From: Mycobacterium sp. MS1601
Lineage (GTDB): Bacteria > Actinomycetota > Actinomycetes > Mycobacteriales > Mycobacteriaceae
DNA: 64,000 nucleotides
Assembly (NCBI RefSeq): GCF_001984215.1
Contig: NZ_CP019420.1
Location: 1,860,001-1,924,000 of the forward strand
Reading direction: 5' to 3'
In this document: one piece after another, positions 10,325-18,565 of the stretch
How the letters are laid out: each line of letters begins with the position of its first letter
Position numbering within the stretch: position 1 is the first letter of the stretch
Program-made: the position numbers and the translations under genes
The notes under the pieces: model-generated
What the model saw: the letters and a program-made list of their open reading frames with translations, nothing else
Databases searched by the model: none
What the model was told of the DNA's origin: nothing

Positions 10325-10739
10325 GTGGTCGTCTCCCCCAGCTTGAGCCTTTTGCTGTGTGCTGGATCACCGAGTCGCTGAAGTGAGAGGCGGAGCGCAT
10401 ACGCTGTCGCACTTACGCCACGAGAATGCGCTGTCCGTCAGCGAATCACGCCGTATCCGGCCGGCCGGGCAGGGCTGCGCGACCACGGTGACACCACGTC
10501 GGCGCCAACCTCGTCCGAGTGGACGTCTCCGCAGGTGAAAGCCTTGCCACCGGCTCACAGAAAGGCCGGATCGACGAAGGCCAGCCGCAGGGCTGTGACG
10601 GAACTTCGACCGCGGTCGCAAACGGCGTGGGCCCAAGCCCGCAAGCGTCACTGAGAGTTTTCGCTTTCCGCGAAACCGAAGTCATACTCTCTGATAGTGA
10701 GAACGCGATTTGCTCAGCGACGACAGCGCTAGAACTTGT
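10325..10739. other. Gene-free interval between mmpS and an SDR gene
   Basis: About 415 bases with no gene I can support. The open frames here are arginine- and proline-rich on one strand and lack any recognisable domain on the other. The only local structure is TCTC-N7-GAGA near 10687-10701 and a near-KstR sequence at the extreme right edge. The plus-strand frame at 10500-10640 reads like degraded coding sequence (VDVSAGESLATGS) but matches nothing I know. Confidence 0.4.
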
Positions 10740-11645
10740 TCAGGCCCCGTAGACCGGAACCGCTGGTCGCGCCTTGGCGATTAGGTCGCCGACCACCGGG
10801 CCCAGCTCGGCGGGGTCCCAGCGCGCACCCTTGTCCAGCTGCGGCCCGTGTGCCCAGCCTTCGGCCACCCGGATCTTGCCGCCCTCGACCTCGAACACCT
10901 TTCCGGTGATGTCGCGAGCCTCGGCGCTTCCCAGCCACACCACCAGTGGCGAGATGTTCTCCGGTGCCATCGCGTCGAATTCGTCCCCCTGCGTGGACAT
11001 CATGTCGGCGAAGACCGTCTCGGTCATCCGGGTGCGCGCCGACGGTGCGATGGCGTTCACGGTGACGCCGTAGCGGCCCATCTCGGCGGCCGCTACCAGC
11101 GTCATCGCCGCGATACCCGCCTTGGCGGCGCTGTAGTTGGCTTGCCCGACGCTGCCCTGCAGGCCCGCCCCCGAACTGGTGTTGATGATCCGTGCGTCCA
11201 CCGTGTTGCCGGCCTTGGATTGCGCACGCCAGTACGCCGCCGCGTGTTTCATGGTGGCGAAGTGACCTTTGAGATGCACCGCAACGACGGCATCGAACTC
11301 GTCTTCGCTGGTGTTGGCGAACATCCGGTCGCGCACAATGCCGGCGTTGTTGACCAGAACGTCGAGTCCGCCGAAGGAGTCGACAGCTGTTCGGATCAGT
11401 CCTTCGGCTTGCGCCCAGTCGGCGACGTTGGCACCGCTGACGACGGCCTCCCCACCGGCAGCGACGATCTCGTCCACCACCGCCTGCGCGGCGCTGCCGC
11501 CACCCGCAGGCGAACCGTCGAGGCCGACGCCGATGTCGTTGACCACCACCCGCGCCCCCTCGGCGGCGAACGCCAATGCGTGCGCTCGCCCGATGCCGCC
11601 GCCGGCGCCCGTCACGATGACCACGCGGCCGTCGAGCAATGCCAT
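10740..11645 (-). CDS. SDR-family dehydrogenase (Rv3548c-like)
   Basis: A 301-residue short-chain dehydrogenase. It shows the NAD(P) glycine motif TGAGGGIGRAHA (residues ~13-24), NNAG, and the catalytic Ser/Tyr/Lys as SSGAG...YSAAKAG. It matches the KstR2-regulated SDR Rv3548c in order and length; the family also resembles hydroxyacyl-CoA dehydrogenases of peroxisomal multifunctional type. The start is MALLDGRVV at 11645; the frame is open further upstream but the extension lies over the next gene and is low-complexity. It is cotranscribed with the SDR upstream from the KstR2 box at 12451. The precise steroid intermediate is not assigned. Confidence 0.88.
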   Translation of the reverse strand: MALLDGRVVIVTGAGGGIGRAHALAFAAEGARVVVNDIGVGLDGSPAGGGSAAQAVVDEIVAAGGEAVVSGANVADWAQAEGLIRTAVDSFGGLDVLVNNAGIVRDRMFANTSEDEFDAVVAVHLKGHFATMKHAAAYWRAQSKAGNTVDARIINTSSGAGLQGSVGQANYSAAKAGIAAMTLVAAAEMGRYGVTVNAIAPSARTRMTETVFADMMSTQGDEFDAMAPENISPLVVWLGSAEARDITGKVFEVEGGKIRVAEGWAHGPQLDKGARWDPAELGPVVGDLIAKARPAVPVYGA

Positions 11646-11658
11646 GTCTGTTGTCTCC

Positions 11659-12435
11659 CTACTTGTTGGCGCTGGTCGCCTCGAGGTATGCCGGCGGCTC
11701 CCCGCCGCCGTGCACCTCGAGGGTGGCGCCGCTGATGTACGACGCCGCATCTGAGCTCAAAAAGGCTGCAGCCCAACCGATATCGGAGGGTTGCGCCAGG
11801 CGGCGCAGCGGAATGGTGGCCGCCACCGCGGCCACCGAATCGGCATCGCCGTAGAACAGTTCGGATTGTTCGGTCTCCACCATGCCCACCACCACTGAGT
11901 TGACCCGCACCTTCGGCGCCCACTCCACGGCCAGGGTGCTGGTCAGGCTGTCCAGGCCGGCCTTGGCCGCACCGTAGGCAGCGGTGCCCGGCGTGGGCCT
12001 GCGCGCACTGACGCTGGAGACGTTGACGATCGACCCGCCGCGATCCTGCCCCTGCATCACGGCGTTGGCGTGCTGCGACACCGACAACGGCCCCAGCAGA
12101 TTCAGCTCGATGATCTTGGTGCTGAACCGCGCCGACGCCTCCGCGGCAGCCACATAGGGCGACCCGCCCGCGTTGTTCACCACCGCGTCGATCCGCCCGT
12201 GGCGGGCCACCACCGCATCGATCAGCCTCTTGACCGAATCGTCGTCACGGACATCGCAGGCATGGAACTCATACGGCGACCCCTCTACCGCACGCCGGGC
12301 GCAGGTCACCACAGTCGCGCCCTGACCGGCGAACACGGCACTGATACCAGCGCCAACCCCTCGAACACCGCCGGTCACGAGCACAACGCGACCCCGCAGG
12401 CCCAACTTGATTGCCATGTCGGCGGCGTCGCTCAC
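11659..12435 (-). CDS. SDR-family dehydrogenase (Rv3549c-like)
   Basis: A 258-residue short-chain dehydrogenase. The cofactor motif is TGGVRGVGAGI near residue 21, with NNAGGSPY and the active-site SSVSARRPTPGTAAYGAAKAG. The RRPTPG insertion before the tyrosine and the ending EVHGGGEPPAYL are distinctive of the Rv3549c group in the KstR2 regulon. The GTG at 12435 is used; an in-frame ATG at 12417 (MAIKLGLRG) is an equally plausible start because neither has a clear Shine-Dalgarno. The gene is divergent from echA20 and shares its KstR2 operator. Role: a dehydrogenation step in breakdown of the C/D ring remnant, exact substrate unproven. Confidence 0.88.
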   Translation of the reverse strand: MSDAADMAIKLGLRGRVVLVTGGVRGVGAGISAVFAGQGATVVTCARRAVEGSPYEFHACDVRDDDSVKRLIDAVVARHGRIDAVVNNAGGSPYVAAAEASARFSTKIIELNLLGPLSVSQHANAVMQGQDRGGSIVNVSSVSARRPTPGTAAYGAAKAGLDSLTSTLAVEWAPKVRVNSVVVGMVETEQSELFYGDADSVAAVAATIPLRRLAQPSDIGWAAAFLSSDAASYISGATLEVHGGGEPPAYLEATSANK

Positions 12436-12450
12436 TGTGCTAGCGTACCA

Positions 12451-12464
12451 AGCAAGTGCTTGCT
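12451..12464. promoter_or_regulatory. KstR2 operator between SDR pair and echA20
   Basis: AGCAAGTGCTTGCT matches the KstR2 consensus AnCAAGnnCTTGnT perfectly and is itself a full palindrome. It sits between the divergent Rv3549c-like and echA20 starts and should control both directions in response to HIP-CoA. Confidence 0.88.
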
Positions 12465-12485
12465 TAGGTATCGCAGGAGTCTTGT

Positions 12486-13241
12486 ATGCCGATTTCTTCC
12501 AAGACCGTGGAGCCGGGCATCGTCTCGGTCACCGTCGACTACCCGCCGGTCAACGCCATCCCGTCACGCGGCTGGTTCGAACTCGCGGACACCATCACCG
12601 CCGCCGGACGCGACCCCGATACGCACGTGGTCATACTTCGGGCCGAAGGACGGGGCTTCAACGCCGGCGTCGACATCAAGGAAATGCAGAACACCGCCGG
12701 CTTCACCGCTCTGATCGACGCCAATCGCGGCTGCTTCGAAGCGTTTCGCTCGGTCTACGAATGCGCAGTGCCGGTGGTGGCCGCAGTCAACGGGTTCTGC
12801 GTCGGCGGCGGGATCGGCCTCGTCGGCAACGCCGACGTCATCGTCGCCTCCGATGACGCAAAATTTGGACTACCCGAAGTGGAGCGGGGTGCCCTCGGTG
12901 CGGCGACGCATCTGTCGCGCCTGGTCCCCCAGCACCTGATGCGACGGCTGTTCTTCACCGCCGCCACCGTGGGAGCTGACACCCTGCACCACTTCGGGTC
13001 CGTACACGAGGTGGTGCCGCGCGCCGAACTCGACGAAGCCGCGCTGCGCGTCGCCCGCGACATCGCCGCCAAGGACACCCGGGTGATCCGCGCCGCCAAG
13101 GAGGCGCTGAACTTCATCGACGTCCAGCCGGTCAACGCGCGGTACCGCATGGAACAGGGCTTCACGTTCGAACTCAACCTGGCCGGGGTCTCCGACGAAC
13201 ACCGGGACGCCTTCGCCGGGACCGACAAAGGGGCGAAATGA
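12486..13241 (+). CDS. echA20: EchA20, ring-opening crotonase-fold hydrolase
   Basis: A 251-residue crotonase-fold protein matching Rv3550. In the HIP pathway EchA20 hydrolytically opens one ring of the CoA ester HIEC-CoA, ahead of IpdAB. The crotonase oxyanion-hole segments are visible as AEGRGFNAGVDIKEM (near residue 58) and NGFCVGGGIGLVGNADVIVAS (near 100), followed by KFGLPEVERGALGAATHLSRLVP. It has an AGGAG ribosome site seven bases before the ATG. Its stop overlaps the ipdA start as ATGA. Confidence 0.93.
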   Translation: MPISSKTVEPGIVSVTVDYPPVNAIPSRGWFELADTITAAGRDPDTHVVILRAEGRGFNAGVDIKEMQNTAGFTALIDANRGCFEAFRSVYECAVPVVAAVNGFCVGGGIGLVGNADVIVASDDAKFGLPEVERGALGAATHLSRLVPQHLMRRLFFTAATVGADTLHHFGSVHEVVPRAELDEAALRVARDIAAKDTRVIRAAKEALNFIDVQPVNARYRMEQGFTFELNLAGVSDEHRDAFAGTDKGAK

Positions 13242-14115
13242 CCGACAAGACAACCTCGCTCGACGAGGCGGTCTCGGCCGTCGAGAGTGGGATGACCATC
13301 GGCATCGGCGGCTGGGGATCACGGCGCAAACCCATGGCCTTGGTGCGGGCACTGCTGCGCACTGATGTCACCGACCTCACGGTTGTCACCTACGGCGGGC
13401 CCGACATCGGATTGCTCTGTGCCGCAGGCAAGGTCAAGCGGGTCTACTACGGCTTCGTCTCACTGGACTCGCCGCCGTTCTACGACCCCTGGTTCGCCAA
13501 GGCCCGAACCACCGGAGCCATCGAAGCTCGCGAGATGGACGAGGGCATGTTGCGCTGCGGTCTGCAAGCGGCCGCACAACGCCTGCCGTTCCTGCCTATC
13601 CGGGCCGGACTGGGCAGCGACGTGCGCGCGTTCTGGGGAGACGAGCTCAAGACGGTGCGCTCACCGTACAAGACGGGCGACGGGTTCGAGGAACTGATCG
13701 CCATGCCCGCGCTGAACCTCGATGTGGCGCTGACCCATCTCAATCTCGGTGACGTGCACGGTAATGCGGCGTATACCGGCATAGATCCGTACTTCGACGA
13801 CCTGTACCTGATGGCGGCGCAGAAGCGGCTGATGAGTGTCGAGAAGCTGGTGTCCACCGATGAGCTGGTGAAAGCCGTTCCGCCGCAGGCACTGCTGGTC
13901 AACCGAATGATGGTCGACGCGGTGGTGCAGGCACCCGGGGTGCGCACTTCACCACCGCCGAACCGGACTACCGCCGTGACGAGAAATTCCAGCGGCACTA
14001 CGCCGAAGCCGCGGGCAGCCAGGACAGCTGGCAACAGTTCGTCTCGACATATCTGTCCGGCAGCGAAGACGACTACCAGGCCGCGGTGCGCGCGTTCAAG
14101 GAGGCCCAGGCATGA
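13238..14115 (+). pseudogene. ipdA: IpdA, COCHEA-CoA hydrolase alpha subunit, frameshifted
   Basis: IpdA pairs with IpdB in a CoA-transferase-like fold that hydrolyses the last steroid ring (COCHEA-CoA). The reading frame from 13238 is normal through VNRMMVDAVVQAPG, then at the GGGG run 13937-13940 the homologous sequence (AHFTTAEPDYRRDEKF, ending FKEAQA at 14115) continues in the -1 frame. One missing G explains this. Restoring it gives 292 residues, the length I recall for M. tuberculosis IpdA, and puts the stop at 14113-14115, overlapping the ipdB ATG as expected. No canonical slippery heptamer is present, so programmed frameshifting is unlikely. Either the gene is broken, truncating about 60 residues, or the base is a sequencing error; the intact neighbours favour error. 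Confidence 0.88.
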
Positions 14116-14855
14116 GCGACCCCACCCGCGCGGAGATCTGCGCCGTCGCCTGCGCCGAACTGTTCCGCGACGCCGGCGAGATCATGGTGAGCCCGATGGC
14201 GAACATGGTCTCGATCGGCGCTCGGCTCGCTCGCCTGAGCTTTGCTCCCGACATCCTGCTGACCGACGGCGAAGCCCGGATACTCGCGGACACACCGGCG
14301 ATGGGCGCCGCCGGTGCCATCGAGGGTTGGATGCCGTTCGGCCGCGTCTTCGAGACCCTGGCATGGGGCCGGCGCCACGTGGTGATGGGCGCCAACCAGA
14401 TCGACCGCTACGGCAACCAGAACCTCTCGGCGTTCGGGCCGCTGCAGCACCCCAAACGGCAGATGTTCGGAGTCCGCGGGGCGCCGGGTAACAGCATCAA
14501 CCACACCACCAGCTACTGGGTGGGAAACCACACCGCGCGGGTGTTCGGTCCGGTGGACATCGTTTCCGGAATCGGCTGGGACAAAGTTGATTCCAACAAT
14601 CCGGCCTACCGCTTCGTCAACGTCTACCGGGTGGTGACCAACCTGGGGGTGTTCGACTTCAACGGTCCCGACCATCAGATGCGGGCAGTGTCGCTTCACC
14701 CCGGAGTGGAGGCGGCGCAGGTCGCCGAGAACACCGGTTTCGAGGTGCACGGGCTACACACCGCCGAGACCACCAGGACACCCACCCACCAGGAGATCGA
14801 GCTGATCAACACCATCGATCCGAAATCTCTGCGCGACAGGGAGATTCGCGCGTGA
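14112..14855 (+). CDS. ipdB: IpdB, COCHEA-CoA hydrolase beta subunit
   Basis: A 247-residue beta subunit of the class I CoA-transferase-like hydrolase, matching Rv3552. Typical stretches are MVSIGARLARLSFAPDILLTDGEA, AWGRRHVVMGANQIDRYGNQN (a glycine-rich CoA-transferase loop) and GAPGNSINHTTSYWVGNH. It overlaps ipdA and ipdC by four bases each (ATGA and GTGA), so the three are translationally coupled. The intact state of ipdB argues that the complex is still under selection despite the apparent ipdA frameshift. Confidence 0.93.
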   Translation: MSDPTRAEICAVACAELFRDAGEIMVSPMANMVSIGARLARLSFAPDILLTDGEARILADTPAMGAAGAIEGWMPFGRVFETLAWGRRHVVMGANQIDRYGNQNLSAFGPLQHPKRQMFGVRGAPGNSINHTTSYWVGNHTARVFGPVDIVSGIGWDKVDSNNPAYRFVNVYRVVTNLGVFDFNGPDHQMRAVSLHPGVEAAQVAENTGFEVHGLHTAETTRTPTHQEIELINTIDPKSLRDREIRA

Positions 14856-15925
14856 GCAAGCTGGTCACCCCACTCACCGAATTGGTGGGCATCGAACATC
14901 CCGTGGTGCAGACCGGTATGGGCTGGGTGGCCGGCGCGCGTCTGGTGGCGGCCACGTCCAATGCCGGCGGACTGGGCATCCTGGCCTCGGCAACCATGAC
15001 GCTGCAGGAACTGCAGACCGCCGTCACGAAGGTCAAAGCGGTATGTGACAAACCGTTCGGCATCAACATCCGCGCTGACGCGGGTGACGCGAACGACCGC
15101 GTGGACCTGCTGATTCGCGAAGGCGTCAAGGTCGCCTCCTTCGCGCTGGCCCCCAAACCGGACCTGATCACCAAGCTCAAAGAAGCCGGCGTGGTGGTGA
15201 TCCCATCGGTCGGCCTGGCCAAGCACGCCAAAAAGGTCGCGGGCTGGGGCGCCGACGCGGTGATCGTGCAAGGTGGCGAAGGTGGCGGTCACACCGGTCC
15301 CATCGCAACGACGCTGCTGTTGCCGTCGGTGCTCGACGCCGTGGCCGGCACCGGAATGCCCGTGGTTGCCGCAGGAGGCTTTTTCGACGGCCGCGGCCTG
15401 GCCGCCGCGTTGTCCTACGGGGCCGCGGGGGTTGCCATGGGGACCCGCTTCCTGCTCACCTCCGACTCCACTGTTCCCGACGCGGTGAAGCAGCGCTACC
15501 TGTCTTCTGCCCTGGACGGCACCGTGGTGTCCACCCGCGTCGACGGCATGCCGCACCGGGTGCTGCGGACCGGACTGGTGGAGAAGCTGGAGAGTGGCTC
15601 ACGCGTGCGGGGATTCTCCGCCGCGATCCGCAACGCAGGCAAGTTCAAGAAGATGTCGGGCATGACGTGGAAGTCCATGGTCACCGACGGCCTCGCCATG
15701 CGGCACGGCAAGGATCTCACCTGGTCGCAAGTGGTCATGGCCGCCAACACCCCGATGCTGCTGAAGGCCGGCCTGGTCGAGGGGAACACCGAGGCCGGGG
15801 TACTGGCCTCGGGTCAGGTGGCCGGCATCCTGGACGACCTACCGTCCTGTGCCGAGTTGATCGACGAGATCGTCCGGGATGCGGTCAAGCACCTGCAGTC
15901 GGCGGCCGGTCACATCATCAACTGA
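14852..15925 (+). CDS. ipdC: IpdC, FMN-dependent reductase of the HIP pathway
   Basis: A 357-residue TIM-barrel flavoprotein of the nitronate monooxygenase/2-nitropropane dioxygenase fold, matching Rv3553. It is described as a reductase acting on a HIP-CoA-derived unsaturated intermediate. Flavin-binding signatures are GMGWVAGARLVAATSNAGGLGILA at the N terminus, VIVQGGEGGGHTGP near residue 137, and PVVAAGGFFDGRGLAAALSYGAAGVAMGTRF. It starts with GTG overlapping ipdB and ends the plus-strand operon at a hairpin. In M. tuberculosis a ferredoxin gene (fdxB) follows; here it is absent. Confidence 0.92.
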   Translation: MSKLVTPLTELVGIEHPVVQTGMGWVAGARLVAATSNAGGLGILASATMTLQELQTAVTKVKAVCDKPFGINIRADAGDANDRVDLLIREGVKVASFALAPKPDLITKLKEAGVVVIPSVGLAKHAKKVAGWGADAVIVQGGEGGGHTGPIATTLLLPSVLDAVAGTGMPVVAAGGFFDGRGLAAALSYGAAGVAMGTRFLLTSDSTVPDAVKQRYLSSALDGTVVSTRVDGMPHRVLRTGLVEKLESGSRVRGFSAAIRNAGKFKKMSGMTWKSMVTDGLAMRHGKDLTWSQVVMAANTPMLLKAGLVEGNTEAGVLASGQVAGILDDLPSCAELIDEIVRDAVKHLQSAAGHIIN

Positions 15926-15931
15926 TCGGGA

Positions 15932-15970
15932 AGGACCACCGCAGAGCGCCAAGCGGCTCCGCGGTGTCCT
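15932..15970. terminator. Stem-loop between ipdC and fadA6
   Basis: AGGACCACCGC pairs with GCGGTGTCCT (one bulged base) across a loop that itself holds GAGC/GCTC arms. It fills the 58-base gap between the convergent ipdC and fadA6 genes, so it probably terminates both. Confidence 0.55.
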
Positions 15971-15983
15971 CGCCCGCTGCTCT

Positions 15984-17132
15984 CTACAAGCGTTCGATGA
16001 TGGTGACGTTCGCCGTGCCACCGCCCTCGCACATCGTCTGCAGGCCGTAGCGACCGCCGGTGCGCTCCAGGGTGTTCAACATCGTGGCGAACAGCTTGGC
16101 GCCGGTGGCGCCCAACGGGTGACCGAGAGCGATGGCACCGCCGTTGGGATTGACCTTGGCAGGGTCGATCTTGGTTTCCTTGATCCAGGACAGCACCACG
16201 GACGCGAAGGCCTCGTTGATCTCGACGGTGTCGATGTCCTCGATGGTCAGGCCGGTCTTCTCCAGGGCGTACCTGGTGGCCGGGATGGGACCGGTGAGCA
16301 TCAGGACCGGATCGGCACCGCGCGCGCTGATGTGGTGTATCCGCGCCCGCGGCGTGAGGTTGTGGTCCTTGACCGCCTGCTCCGAAGCCAGCAGTACCGC
16401 CGAGGCGCCATCGGAGATCTGGCTGGCCAGCGCCGCCGTCAGCCGGCCACCGTCGACCAAGGTCTTCAGCCCGGCCATCTTCTCCAGCGACGTCTCGCGA
16501 GGGCCTTCGTCGACGCTGAAGCCGTCGATCGGGATGATCTCGTTGACGAAGTGTCCACCGCGGATGGCGGCCAGCGCCCGCTGATGGCTGGAGAGGGCGA
16601 ACTCCTCCATATCCTCGCGGGAGAGATTCCAGCGCTCGGCGATCATCTCCGCGCCACGGAACTGCGAGATCTCCTGATCGCCGTAGCGGTGCAGCCAACT
16701 CTTCGATTCGTTGGTGGGTGAGGTGAAGCCGTACTGCTCGCCTGCGGTCATGGCCGACGAAATGGGGATCTGGCTCATGTTCTGCATACCGCCGGCGACG
16801 ATCAGATCAGCGGTGCCCGCCATGATCGCCTGTGCACCAAAGGAAATGGCCTGCTGGCTGGATCCGCACTGGCGGTCGACAGTGACGCCGGGAACTTCCT
16901 CCGGGTACCCCGCGGCCAGCCAGGAGAGTCGCCCGATGTTGCCCGCCTGGGCACCGATGGCGTCGACACAACCGGCAATCACGTCGTCGACGGCGCCGGG
17001 GTCGACGTCCACGCGGTCGAACAGGCCGCGCCAACCGGCTGCGCCCAGGTCGACTGGATGCAGGCCGGCCAGCGATCCGTTGCGCTTGCCGACCGCGGTA
17101 CGCACGGCTTCGACGACGTACGCCTCTGGCAT
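15984..17132 (-). CDS. fadA6: FadA6 thiolase
   Basis: A 382-residue thiolase matching Rv3556c, the KstR2-regulated thiolase that acts after ring opening on the dioic-acid CoA product (MOODA-CoA-derived). The catalytic cysteine is in VDRQCGSSQQ near residue 89, the histidine in GHPLGATGAK, and the second cysteine in MCEGGGTANVTIIERL at the C terminus. The ATG has a good GAGGAG ribosome site. It begins 10 bases after the kstR2 stop, so it is the last gene of fadE30-ipdF-kstR2-fadA6. Confidence 0.94.
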   Translation of the reverse strand: MPEAYVVEAVRTAVGKRNGSLAGLHPVDLGAAGWRGLFDRVDVDPGAVDDVIAGCVDAIGAQAGNIGRLSWLAAGYPEEVPGVTVDRQCGSSQQAISFGAQAIMAGTADLIVAGGMQNMSQIPISSAMTAGEQYGFTSPTNESKSWLHRYGDQEISQFRGAEMIAERWNLSREDMEEFALSSHQRALAAIRGGHFVNEIIPIDGFSVDEGPRETSLEKMAGLKTLVDGGRLTAALASQISDGASAVLLASEQAVKDHNLTPRARIHHISARGADPVLMLTGPIPATRYALEKTGLTIEDIDTVEINEAFASVVLSWIKETKIDPAKVNPNGGAIALGHPLGATGAKLFATMLNTLERTGGRYGLQTMCEGGGTANVTIIERL

Positions 17133-17142
17133 GGGGACTCCT

Positions 17143-17736
17143 CTAGTGTTTGTCGGCGGCTATTCCACCGAGAACGATCGAAAGATACTGTGCGCCAACC
17201 TGTTCTGCGGTAAGGCCACGATTGGGCTGGTACCAGCGCACGGAGACCCAGGTGGTGTCGCGAATGAATCGGTACACGAGGTCGACATCGATATCCGGGC
17301 GGAAGTAGCCCTCCTCGATGCCCTGGTTGAGCACGTCCACCCACATCTTGCGCTGCTCACGGTTACGCGCCTCGAGGTAGGCGAACCGGGGTTGCCCGGA
17401 CAGCCGCTTGGCCTCGTCCTGATAGATCACCACCTGGGCGTGGTGATGCTCGATGGCCTCGAACGACGCCATGAACAGCCCTTTGAGCCGCTCGAGGGGA
17501 TTGGGTTCGGTGTCGATGATGTGTTGGTACCGCTCGAACAACCAGTTCAGGAAGTTGCGTAACACCTCGTCGACCATTTCTTCTTTGGACTTGAAATGGT
17601 GATAGAGACTTCCCGAGAGAATCCCCGCGGCGTCGGCGATGTCACGAACGGTGGTGGCACGCAGACCACGTTCGGCCATCATCGTCGCGGCGAGCGCAAG
17701 CAGCTCGTCACGGCGGGTCGGCGCGGCGCTGTCCAT
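17143..17736 (-). CDS. kstR2: KstR2, TetR-family repressor of HIP catabolism
   Basis: A 197-residue TetR regulator matching Rv3557c. The helix-turn-helix is RATTVRDIADAAGILSGSLYHHFKSKEEMVDEV, and the ligand domain contains the conserved LFMASFEAIEHHHAQVVIYQDEAKRL. It represses the HIP regulon and is released by HIP-CoA, the product of FadD3. I start at MDSAAPTRRDELLALA (17736); an upstream in-frame ATG at 17760 would overlap the KstR2 box. That box between ipdF and kstR2 indicates autoregulation. Confidence 0.94.
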   Translation of the reverse strand: MDSAAPTRRDELLALAATMMAERGLRATTVRDIADAAGILSGSLYHHFKSKEEMVDEVLRNFLNWLFERYQHIIDTEPNPLERLKGLFMASFEAIEHHHAQVVIYQDEAKRLSGQPRFAYLEARNREQRKMWVDVLNQGIEEGYFRPDIDVDLVYRFIRDTTWVSVRWYQPNRGLTAEQVGAQYLSIVLGGIAADKH

Positions 17737-17751
17737 CAGCCCAGAGTACCA

Positions 17752-17765
17752 ACCAAGCACTTGCT
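17752..17765. promoter_or_regulatory. KstR2 operator upstream of kstR2
   Basis: ACCAAGCACTTGCT fits AnCAAGnnCTTGnT fully and lies 16 bases upstream of the kstR2 start, in the gap after ipdF. It supports an internal, autoregulated promoter for kstR2-fadA6. Confidence 0.85.
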
Positions 17766-17776
17766 TGGCGAACTGG

Positions 17777-18565
17777 TCACGCTCGTTGACTCGACACCGA
17801 GATCACCTCGCCGGTGAGGTAACTGGAGTACTCGCTGGCCAGGAAGGCAATGGTAGCGGCCACCTCCCACGGCTCGGCGGCCCGGCCGAACGCCTCGTCC
17901 GAGGACAGCCGGTCCAGCAGATCCGACGAACTGGTCTTTTCCAGGAACTTGTGCCGGGCGATGCTCGGCGAGACTGCGTTGATGCGCACACCGAACTCAA
18001 CGGCCTCGATGGCGCTGCAGCGGGTCAGCGCCATCACTCCGGCCTTGGCCGCGGCGTAGTGGGCCTGAGAATGCTGGGCACGCCAACCGAGCACACTGGC
18101 GTTGTTGACGATCACTCCGCCGTGGCCGGCATCGCGGAAGTAGCGCAACGCGGCCCTGGTGGCCCGCATGACCGAGGTGAGTGTGACGTTGAGGACGCGG
18201 TCCCACTCGTCGTCGGTCATGTCGACCACCGGCGTCTGCCCGCCCAGGCCGGCGTTGTTCACCAGGACGTCCAACCGTCCGGCTTTGGCAACCGTCTCCG
18301 CGATCAGCGCGTCGACGGCGGCCGTCGAGGTCACATCACACACCACCGCCTCGACCGTGCCCAGTCCCAACGCAGCCAGCTGGTCCCGGGTCTCACCGAG
18401 CCGCCGTTCGTGATAGTCGGAGACCACCACGTCCGCGCCCTCGAGCAGAGCGCGTCGGGCGGTGGCCGACCCGATGCCCGTGCCTGCAGCCGCGGTCACC
18501 AGAACGACCTTGCCGCGCAGCAGTCCGTGGCCGTCGATCTCCTCGGGTACGTCCGCCAGAGTCAT
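17777..18565 (-). CDS. ipdF: IpdF, SDR acting on the C5 oxygen of HIP-CoA
   Basis: A 262-residue short-chain dehydrogenase, the same length as Rv3559c. IpdF interconverts the 5-oxo and 5-hydroxy forms of HIP-CoA before the IpdE1-IpdE2 dehydrogenase. It has TAAAGTGIGSATARRAL (cofactor loop, near residue 23), NNAGLGGQTP and NASVLGWRAQHSQAHYAAAKAG (Ser, Tyr, Lys). The start MTLADVPEEIDG overlaps the fadE30 stop as ATGA; the frame is open upstream but only through fadE30 sequence. Confidence 0.92.
   Translation of the reverse strand: MTLADVPEEIDGHGLLRGKVVLVTAAAGTGIGSATARRALLEGADVVVSDYHERRLGETRDQLAALGLGTVEAVVCDVTSTAAVDALIAETVAKAGRLDVLVNNAGLGGQTPVVDMTDDEWDRVLNVTLTSVMRATRAALRYFRDAGHGGVIVNNASVLGWRAQHSQAHYAAAKAGVMALTRCSAIEAVEFGVRINAVSPSIARHKFLEKTSSSDLLDRLSSDEAFGRAAEPWEVAATIAFLASEYSSYLTGEVISVSSQRA

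Noticed and set aside
10730..10743. TAGAACTTGTTCAG, a near match to the KstR consensus
   Set aside because: One fixed base is wrong and it lies over the stop codon of the SDR gene, with no promoter to control on either side.
13930..13945. Programmed -1 frameshifting in ipdA
   Set aside because: The zero-frame codons around the G run do not form an X XXY YYZ slippery heptamer, and I see no convincing downstream pseudoknot.
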